DNA of 64,000 nt from Budorcas taxicolor (lineage: Eukaryota > Chordata > Mammalia > Artiodactyla > Bovidae). The number at the start of each line of letters is the position of its first letter. The stretch's first letter is position 1. Where the stretch lies: assembly GCF_023091745.1 (NCBI RefSeq), contig NC_068930.1:10252262-10316261 (forward strand), in the 5' to 3' direction. The position numbers were made by a program, and so were the translations under genes. Positions 55,835 through 64,000 of the stretch are shown piece after piece. The notes under the pieces are model-generated. The model searched no databases and was not told the DNA's origin. It saw nothing but the letters and a program-made list of their open reading frames with translations.

Positions 55835-56125
55835 TTGTATTGAGGTATAATCGACATGTATTAGTTTGTATAAATTAGATTAGTATAATCGACATATACC
55901 CAACTTGATTATTTGTAGACTATAAAATGATCACCACAGTAAGCCTGGTTATCATCCATTACCACACCATAGTTACAAATATTTTTTTCTGATGATGGGA
56001 ATTTTCAAGATTTACTCTTATAGAAACTTTCAAACATGCAATACAGTATTCTTAATTATGGTCATTGCTATGCATTACTTTTTAATGGCTGAATAATGTT
56101 TCATTGAATGGATATACTGCAGTTT
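55835..56125 (-). repeat. L1 3' end-like fragment
   Basis: TATTGAGGTATAATCGACAT, CAAACATGCAATACAGTATT and CTTTTTAATGGCTGAATAAT again match the antisense L1 3' series, as a second nearby copy. Confidence 0.6.
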
Positions 56126-57367
56126 AGTTGGTTTTCTTTTTTTCTCCCTGAAGATTTGCTCTGTATTGCATAAACCCAGGACTTAACATCTCAATCTTTG
56201 TTATGGGATGAATATAAAGTTAGTGTATTCTTTCTCTCTTTCTGAAACTAAACAATCATGCCAGCATTTATTTAGATATATAGTGAGAATGCATCTGAGC
56301 AGCAGAAATGAAAGGACTTTAAAAATAAAATATGATACAGTTGCTAGATAACTCATATCCTTATGGTTCAGGCTAATTGTACCTTAATTTAGAGTGGCTG
56401 TATTCTTTACAGTACTCGAGCATTGTAGACATTTCCCCCATGACTTGACAGCTCACTCCTCAGCCGGCATGTATTATGCATCAGCTGTGTACCAGGCACC
56501 ACCCTCAAGTTCATGGCCTGGCCGGTCCAGCAGGGAGAAGACAGGTGGGTAAACGATGAACGTTCCGTGGTGGGCATGCCGATGGCCCCCGTGGGAGAGG
56601 GCTCCCAGTCCTGCGCAGTAGCTGGCGGGGCTGGGGAACTGGGCTGGCACAGGAGGGACACTTGGCGTTAGACACTGGGTCTGGCGCCAGAAGCCGCATG
56701 TGCAGACGTGGTGGGAACGGGCAGGGGCAGGAGAGGCTGGACTGCAGGTGGGCATAGAGCGTGCCCGGGGCCAGGCGGGTGCTCTTCCTTCTGCAGGCAT
56801 TGGGCTGTCCGGGAGGGTTTTCCACTGCACCAGCATTCCTCTGGTTCATTCATTCTAAAGTTTAAATAATTCAGTGTTGATAAACCCAAGTGATGAATTG
56901 AGTCCCACAAGCTTTCCTCACCCCTGGAAGTCCTTGTCCCCTCCCACCTGACTTTGTTGCGTGCGTGTCTTCTCTTTGTTTCTCTTTCTTCTAATTCCTA
57001 CCCTAGCTTTTCGTTGATTTTCTGCTTAGTGGATTTTGATTTTGAGGAAATAAGGATGAAATAGATATTCTGAAAATTCCAGTTTAATGAATGGTTAATG
57101 ATAACTTTCATCCATTGATAGAAAAAAGCAAATCATTACATACAATGCTTTTAAGGGTCATTGATTTTGTTGTAGTTGTTGAAGTGGTGGTGGTGGTTTT
57201 CTCTCTCTCTTTTTTTAAGGGTTATTCTTAAAATGGCTTCATTTATCTAAGTATTTGAGTTGGTGATTGAATAACTCATTTCTTGATTACTCCAGTCTCT
57301 GTGGATCTACAGGGACCTGTCTTTATATCCATCCCTATTTAAGTCTTCTTTTTAAAAATTTCACAGT
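56126..57367. other. Unique sequence
   Basis: No gene recognised. The part at 56455-56560 (TGTGTACCAGGCACCACC) resembles an old interspersed repeat core that I cannot assign. Overlapping minus frames at 56407-56910 are composition-driven. Confidence 0.45.
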
Positions 57368-57590
57368 GTTCAGTTCAGTTCAGGTCAGTCGCTCAGTCGT
57401 GTCCGACTCTTTGCGACCCCATGAATCGAAGCACGCCAGGCCTCCCTGTCCATCACCATCTCCTGGAGTTCACTCAGACTCACGTCCATCGAGTCAGTGG
57501 TGCCGTCCAGCCATCTCATCCTCTGTCATCCCCTTCTCCTCCCGCCCCCAATCCCTCCCAGCATCAGTCTTTTCCAATGAGTCAACTGTT
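57368..57590 (-). repeat. BovB LINE, 5'-truncated 3' end
   Basis: TTCAGTTCAGTTCAGGTCAG at the terminus, GTGTCCGACTCTTTGCGACC, GCATCAGTCTTTTCCAATGA. It has few differences from typical BovB, so it is relatively young. Confidence 0.94.
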
Positions 57591-58374
57591 AACCTCTGCC
57601 AAAGTGGGTGCAGTTACTGTGGCTGGTGGGAAGCAAGCTATTGATTTATTCTTGAAGGCATCAGAAGCAGCCCCAAGTGTTTTGTTGTGATCATCTCTAA
57701 CCACAACTCTGCACCAAGTTGTTACTTTGTTAATTCATGTTACTCAACAGGAGCTTACTTAAGCATGTGAGAAGTTTATAATTTTATTTGTAGAAAGACT
57801 CCATCTCCTTGAGCCAGCCACTGTATTCCAGGGCTGCAGGATATAAGAGTGGGCTTTCTCCAGGTGTGCCCTTCACCCCTGCTGTCCCAGGAAGCCCTCT
57901 GAGCTATTGGAAACTCAGGTAAGTGTTTTGCATGGGCCAGATAAGAATCATTAGCTTTCTTATCTGTACTGTATTTGTGTTCTCTGGATCGTTAGTTGTA
58001 AATAGTCCATTTTTACATGCCTATATTAGATTCTTTGTGTAATTTCTTAATAAGTGCGAAAGGGGAAGAACCATCTTGGTAGTGTCATTTTTAATAGTTC
58101 AGAGGAACTATCTTTTCTGAGTATGGATTTTTCCGTTCATCTTTCTTTTCCAGGTAGGCTCTAACTCTGTGCTGTGGTTTTGTTTGGAAGTGGTGTTTTT
58201 GTCAAGGTTGCTACCACTGTGAGGTTAGGAAGGGGATGTCAGTGTGTGAAGCATAACCATAATTACCTGGTTGGGTGTGACTTGTATTGCATACCTCTTC
58301 ATGAAATTTTGAAAAATTGTGTCCAAAAGTGAGATTCCCTTTTCCCCCTCTAAAAACTGTTTTAAAATTAAACA
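57591..58374. other. Unique sequence
   Basis: No gene assigned. A strong splice-donor-like CAGGTAAGTG lies at 57916-57925 (see findings). Confidence 0.45.
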
Positions 58375-58475
58375 AATGTAGGGGACACACAGTTTTGAGG
58401 TCATTAGCCCGCTGTGGCCCCCTTTGCCTGGAAATAAAGCTATTCTTTTCTACTTTACCTCCCCCCAACACAGTT
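58375..58475 (+). repeat. Possible endogenous-retrovirus LTR scrap (R region)
   Basis: AGCCCGCTGTGGCCCCCTTT, GCCTGGAAATAAAGC and TATTCTTTTCTACTTTACCT resemble the polyadenylation-signal region of gammaretrovirus-like LTRs. No internal viral genes are near. The match is short and remembered, so it is weak. Confidence 0.35.
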
Positions 58476-61073
58476 TTTAAAAATGTAATGAAAAAGCTAT
58501 ATGACTATTTCAAATAACCCAGAAAATACTTTTTTTTTATTGCTGATATGCAGCAGTGTGCAAGTATAATAGTCTCATAGGTAGATTTTACCTTGATATA
58601 TTTTTAGAAATGATGGAATCTAATATATTAAAATGCATGACTCTTAATTAAGGCAGGTTGTCATGGGATAGTGAGCGTGAGCAAAGCTTCATCCTTGGCC
58701 CCAGGCTCCTCTCATCCGGGCAGCCAGAGTCCCGGCTGGTGCGAACCAGCCTCCTCCTGGTGCTGGCAGGACAGGGAGAGGTGGGGAGCGGGCCTGTCCC
58801 ACCTCCCAGCCCAGACCCTGAGCATTGCTTGAATATTTGTGTGTTTGTGTGGGGGTGGTGTTCTCCTGAGAATGCCGCTAAATGACAGGAATTCCCAGAG
58901 TGCCTCCGCCTGCAGCCTACTGCTGAGTGGTGCCTGCCTTCCAGCAGTGAGGTAAAACTCAGGTTAATGGGAGACAGCCAGACTTAGAAAAGCACCCTGA
59001 CGGAGGTGGAGGTGGACTCTTTGAAAACCCACAGGTCCTTTTCCCGCAGGGTTACCCGTCAGGAACTTGGATGAGCTCATTTTTCCAGGAAATTGGACGG
59101 AGGTCTCCTGATATCTTCGCTCGCTGAGGCTTTCCTTTTCCTCCTGTAACTTTGATTTCATTGATATGTAGTCTCTCCAAAGAGACTATTCATCAGATTC
59201 CCTTTTCACACCATGGCGTTGTGCAAGAGGTATCAGATTTTAAAGTAAAAGCATGCCTTTCTGGCTGCTCCAAGCTTGAGTATTAATACATTTAACCAGC
59301 GTGAAATGTTAATCCATTTGATGTTTGTTGCAAGAAAATATAGTTTATCTCACCTCTTACTTTAACTCTTTTGGACACAGAGTATATCAAAATAGTCAAC
59401 AAGAGTTTTAAGTTTGTGAATAAATATTTTGCTCAGTGTTGTGAAAACTTTTAAACAGAAAGACCTAACATTTTCTTTGCCAGCAAGAACAGCATTGAAA
59501 AATAGCATTTCTCTGCCTTTCTGGTCTGCATCTTGTGACTGACCTGTCCGTGAAAGAATATGCTCTGTGTAGTATTGTTTAAATCACTAAAACCCTTTAA
59601 AATGTCACCAAACTCACCTCTCTTGCAAGTTTAAGGCAAGTTTAAGGCATCAGAAAGTGAGTGGACGTTCACTCATATTCTCACGTTTTCTGCCTATTCC
59701 TTTCTGATCTTTTTCTGCCAAAACTCCTCGGGCTGTCCTCCGAGGCCTGCTCCCAGGAGCCTCCTGAGCGCCGAGTCCGGCGGGAGTGCTGCCGGCGAGC
59801 TGGGAAAGGACCCGTGTTGGTCCTTCCTGCTAGACTTGGGAAGAAGCGTGTCCCAGCCTATCAGATGCTGTCAGAATTACAGCACGTTGCACCACTGGTA
59901 ATTAAAACTGGGGCCCAAATTGAAGGAGAAGTGATTTTTTTTTGCTTGATCCCTGGCATTTGTGAAAAAGGTTTCATTAGATCAGGATACGAAGGGGTCT
60001 TGTTGTCACTTGCGTCCGCCAGCACTGACGTGGGTATTTGCTTGGAAATTTATAAGTCTCTGCCACCTTCTGAGGAGTGTGCCGGCAGCGTGGCTTTTAT
60101 GCTCATTAATCATGCCCATTTTGTTTTGTTTTTAAACGTACGCCTCGTGGCACATGCTCAAAAGTTTTCCCAGGTGCAGTTTCTCTGAAGTGGGACTCGA
60201 GGCTCTTGCCCCTTCTGCCCTGGGGCACGTTGTCTCAGCCCTTCTGTGGTTTTCCTGTGCTTTGTGGCTCTCTTGGTGCTCGTGGGCCGTTAGCTTCCTC
60301 TCAAGTCCGTTCTCTCAGTTATCTCCTGGCTCTGCATGCTGGCGGCCTCTAATGTGGACCTCCTGCTGGAGATGGAATTTGGGGTCTCTACCACACCGGT
60401 GGTCTTCCCAGTTTGGAGGTGGTGGTGAGTCACCGTAGGCTGACCAAATGTCCTTCTGCAGGAATTAGAAGTTAGGGGAAGAGAGGTTTGAGCAGATTTT
60501 TATCCCAAGGGCCTTTGAAGTAGGGAGTGGAGGGGTAGGTTCGGGGTGTGGGTGTCCGTGAAACTGAAATACTGCATTACAGTTTGTTTGTGTGTATTGT
60601 TCTGAGCTGGAGAGTCCCTTATAGTCATTAGATTCTCTGAGGTTTCTGACCCCTAAACCTTCAGAAACCGCCGGTCAATGTGAAGGTTCCAGCTGTGTCT
60701 TACTAGTCCCCACAGTGGTCTCTTGGAGACTGGCTCCATCTGGCTTAGCCCTGTGGATGAAGCTTTGAGTGGGGTTGTTGGTGAGAACCGGGTCACTGCC
60801 GTGTCATGTGGCGCAGCTCTCCATCTCACGGGGTCTTCAGCGAGGGCTGTGGGGCTGCTTGGATGTGGCCCTGCTGTTTCTGTTGACTCTGCCCATCCAT
60901 TCGTTGGGCGGCGTCTTGTCCATGTGCCCGTGTGGAGATCAGGAGGGGCTGATCCGTAGCCTCTCCTGCCCCTGCTGCAGCGCCGTCCTGATCTGTGGTG
61001 GGACAGTTGGTATTTAGTCTGGAGAACAAGTCGATGTAGGATTTGGGCTATTTTCCCTGCATGTTCCCCTCCC
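58476..61073. other. Unique sequence, repeat-poor
   Basis: About 2.6 kb without ruminant SINEs or BovB. A 175-codon plus-strand frame at 59661-60188 has no recognisable motif, and codon use looks unremarkable; I do not call it. There is a small tandem duplication of GCAAGTTTAAG at 59625-59647. Confidence 0.45.
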
Positions 61074-61543
61074 TTGTTGTTCAGTCACTAAGTCATGCCT
61101 GACTCTTTGCGACCCCATGAACCTCAGCATGCCAGGCTTCCCTGTCCATCACCAGCTCCCAGAGCTTACTCAAACCCATGTTCATTGAGTTGTTGATGCC
61201 ATCCAACCGTCTCATCCTGTCTTCCCCTTCTCCTCCCGCCTTCAATCTTTCGCAGCATCAGGGTCTTTTCCAATGAGTCAGCTCTTTGCATCAGGTGGCG
61301 AAAGTATTGGAGTTTCTGCTTCAGCATCAGTCCTTCCAACGAATATTCAGGATTGATTTCCTTTAGGATTGACTGGGTTGATCTCCTTGCAGTCCAAGGG
61401 ACTCTCAAAAGTCTCTCCAGCGCCATGATTTGAAAGCATCAATTCTTCGGCGCTCAGCCTTCTTCATGGTCCAGCTGTCACATCCATACATGACCCCTAG
61501 GAAAACCACAACGTTGACTGTAGGGACCTTTGTCGACAAAGTC
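61074..61543 (-). repeat. BovB LINE, 5'-truncated 3' end
   Basis: TTCAGTCACTAAGTCATGCC at the terminus, GCATCAGTCCTTCCAACGAA in the middle, ATTCTTCGGCGCTCAGCCTT near the right, ending around GACCTTTGTCGACAAAGT. About 470 bp. Minus frames at 61166-61426 and 61405-61752 retain ORF2 C-terminal residues (PWTARRSTQSILKEI, VVFLGVMYGCDSWTMKKAE) in two different frames. Confidence 0.94.
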
Positions 61544-62512
61544 CCAACCCCTTTGTTTGCCTGTCCTTCCCTGTGTTTCTCTGTCCTCACCGCTGTTGCC
61601 TGGGGGCTCCCCGATTCCTCCAAACGCAGCAAACACATTTGCAGATGTGTGTACTTACCTGTGCATGTGTGTTTGACTTGAAAACGGGACAAAAAAGTGG
61701 TGCAGCAGAAGGCGAGGCAGTTGGTCTGGGCCGGGCGGTGCCCACAGAGCAAACTCCAGTGTGGCCTGAACGCCTCCCAGAAAGAGCGGCTCTCAGACGG
61801 GGCTCCTGCTGCCCACGGTGTTCATCTGCGGATAGCAGTGACTTCTGCCAGAGATAAGGCCTTTGTTTCAGAAGGAGCAAGGACAAGGATAAGCGAGAGG
61901 AAGAAAGTAAAGGGCACGGTTAAGTTTGGATTGTTTGCTTGCTTGTTTAGTTTCTGGCAGTTGTTATAAAGCCCAGGGTGTTCTTTGTTTACCAACCGAG
62001 CCCCGATCAGGTTACGGATGTTCAGGCTGACTTTCCCTCCTTCCCTTCCTCCTTCCTTCTCCTGCTATGCCTGCAAGTTTTTTTTTTTTTAAGTAGGCAG
62101 AAAGGCTTTTAATTTTTTTAGCAGCATGGGAATCGCTTCAGTGTCCTCCCCTCTAGTGGTGTATTTGTAGCAGCTTAGGTGCGGAAAGACCAGTTTGCAC
62201 AGCTGAGTTCTCAAATGAACAAGCTGCTTCTGGTTCTTTAGACGCCTGCACTGAGGGCTCTCCACCAAGACCCCCAGACTGTGAATAAACATATAGTTTC
62301 AGTTGAACTAAAAGCATGAGTTTTTTTTTTTCTTTGAGATATAACCCCATGACAATTGTGGAATAATTTGAAAATTTCTGAAAACATGAAACAGGTGTTT
62401 GAGGATCAGTTTTCAGACTTACAGAATTTGTGCAATAAACCTTAAAACAGTGTTATTAAATCTGGCTCTTTTACATGTGTGAATGTTTCTTACAGTTGAT
62501 TTATTAATACTC
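61544..62512. other. Unique sequence
   Basis: A pyrimidine tract (CCTT-rich) at 62033-62063 and T12/T11 runs at about 62079 and 62320. No gene recognised. Confidence 0.5.
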
Positions 62513-62640
62513 TCTGCTGCTGCTGCTGCTGCTAAGTCGCTTCAGTCATGTCCGACTCTGTGCGACCCCATGACTGCAGCCCACCAGGCTCCTCCGTCCC
62601 TGGGATCCTCCAGGCAAGAACACTGGAGTGGGTTGCCATT
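62513..62640 (-). repeat. Bov-A SINE monomer with GCT tail
   Basis: (CTG)n tail at 62513-62533, then AAGTCGCTTCAGTCATGTCC, GACTGCAGCCCACCAGGCTC and CAAGAACACTGGAGTGGGTT. Only one of the two Bov-A2 units is present; the remainder is lost. Confidence 0.93.
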
Positions 62641-64000
62641 AGTTCCTGGTAAAAGAGGAGGTTTTTGAAAGTGGCTAGTACTTTTGCTGTGCTTTTTTTT
62701 TTTTAAACTTCTTGTGGAGTAGTAGGCTCTGTTCCATGGATTAACATTGAACAGGCTATTCTGATCACAAGAAAGGTTTGTGAAGAATTAGGTGGAGGAA
62801 GACTTCAAAAGGTGCTTTGGAGGTGGGCGAGGTGCGGAGGGGGAAGTGGACCAGGAGTAGCAGCCACGATTTACTGTTATTCTTTCCATGGCATGTGAGT
62901 AAAGATCATGCCCAGAGCCTGTTGATCTCAGGATCGTGTCTGCTGGTGAGTGAGGGGACGTTGGCGCATTCTCCTTCCCCCGTGGGTAGAGCCATCGCAA
63001 CTCCTTGGTTCAAAGTGTTCCTTGCATTATAACACACAGGTTTGTGTTCTAACCTCAGAGTTAGAGACTCTTGCCTCACAATTGCATGCTTCTCTTTCTG
63101 AATAAATACGGTTAAGTAAGATCAGGTCAAGGATAGATAAGAAAGTGAAAACACTGTTTCCATTGTTTATCACCTTCTCCCCGGTGGTAGCACGCAGATG
63201 CCTTTCGGTCATTGTTGTGCCCTCCAGGGCAAGTACCTCCTGTTTCAGGAGCTCTCAGCCCGACCATCAGTCATGTGCTCCCATTCGGGATGTTGGGGGC
63301 TATGTGAAGCTCGGCGTGCCTAGTGACTGTCATCTCCTAAAAGATAAATGTGGCTACTGTTGGCCTGGAAGTTCAACTTCATAAGTATAGACATAATTAG
63401 GAAAAATTAAGGCACCTGTAAACTCTAACTTGATCATAAGGGATGAATCAGTTCCCTGAGGCGGAAAGGGGAATTGTAATGCTGCATAGCTTAATATTCT
63501 AATCAAAAAGTTCTTAAGAAGTACATGAAACATGGACACAGGCTTGCTATGGAGTGTTGCTCAAGCCATGAGGTGCCTGGGGATGTATGGTCCGGCACCC
63601 ATTTCCTTTTGCTCACAGCACCCAGATTTTCCTTTGAGGATCCTATCTATCCTGTGTAGTAGGGACACGAATTGAATGACATTAATCTCAAACTTGGCAT
63701 AAGGGAATCAGAGCATCCTCCCGTCCCCCAAAGATGCACTGTTAACACAGTCGCACATTATAATCAGTGGGAGGCATTTCCTCGCCACCTTTAACAGTAT
63801 GATTTGGGTTGATTCATTAGAATACTGCTCAGGACTTCGGGGGTTCTTGGAAGCAGGGTGAATAAGGTTGCTCGTTGCAGGAGTGCTGAAGCCATCTTGT
63901 GATCACAAGGGGAGCCAGCCTGAAGATGAAGCCAGCGGGTGGACGAGGGTAGGATGGAGGCATCACTGAAGTGTGGAGTGGGAGCCCAGAGCAAACTGTG
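62641..64000. other. Unique sequence to the window end
   Basis: Mixed composition. No gene, RNA or repeat recognised. Frames up to 79 codons only. Confidence 0.5.

Noticed and set aside
58375..58475. Endogenous retrovirus provirus
   Set aside because: Only a possible LTR scrap around AATAAAG; no gag, pol or env-like sequence nearby.
59661..60188. 175-codon plus-strand frame as a gene
   Set aside because: No recognisable motif and no supporting structure. A conservation test would settle it.

Overview
This window is nuclear DNA from a ruminant, most likely a bovid. The evidence is interspersed repeats: many tRNA-Glu-derived Bov-tA and Bov-A/Bov-A2 SINEs, plus eight BovB (RTE-clade) LINE fragments. 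One BovB copy is about 2.7 kb and keeps recognisable endonuclease and reverse-transcriptase remnants. I recognise no host protein-coding gene, tRNA, rRNA or other RNA gene. The open frames present are short, lack codon structure or known domains, or lie inside repeats. The window is best read as intergenic or intronic sequence, with repeat identities recalled from family knowledge rather than computed.

Layout. 1-611 is unique sequence. 612-12041 is a single giant minisatellite of about 11.4 kb, with a 39-bp unit (43-bp length variants) and roughly 280 copies. It contains higher-order duplicated blocks. 12042-27720 is about 15.7 kb in which I see no ruminant-specific SINE or BovB. It contains a second, unrelated GC-rich minisatellite (14812-15942, unit about 41 bp, about 28 copies) and old MIR-type fragments. 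27721-37880 is dense in retroelements: BovB tails, Bov-tA, Bov-A2, L1 3' ends, a Tigger DNA transposon with both ends, and a CpG-dense patch near 32.15-32.4 kb. 37881-42266 is mostly unique AT-rich sequence with old L1/MIR pieces. 42267-44948 is the long BovB copy, lying on the minus strand with an inverted 5' end (a twin-priming signature). 45317-48720 is an old antisense L1 broken up by three or four younger SINEs. 48721-64000 is mixed unique sequence with L1 3'-end fragments, two BovB tails (57.4 and 61.1 kb), a Bov-tA, a Bov-A and a possible LTR scrap.

No pathway or operon logic applies. The strongest candidate for something undescribed is the 11.4-kb array. It is homogeneous and CpG-periodic, its units carry an inverted repeat, and internal blocks are duplicated at fixed offsets (about 643, 2412, 3337 and 3664 bp).
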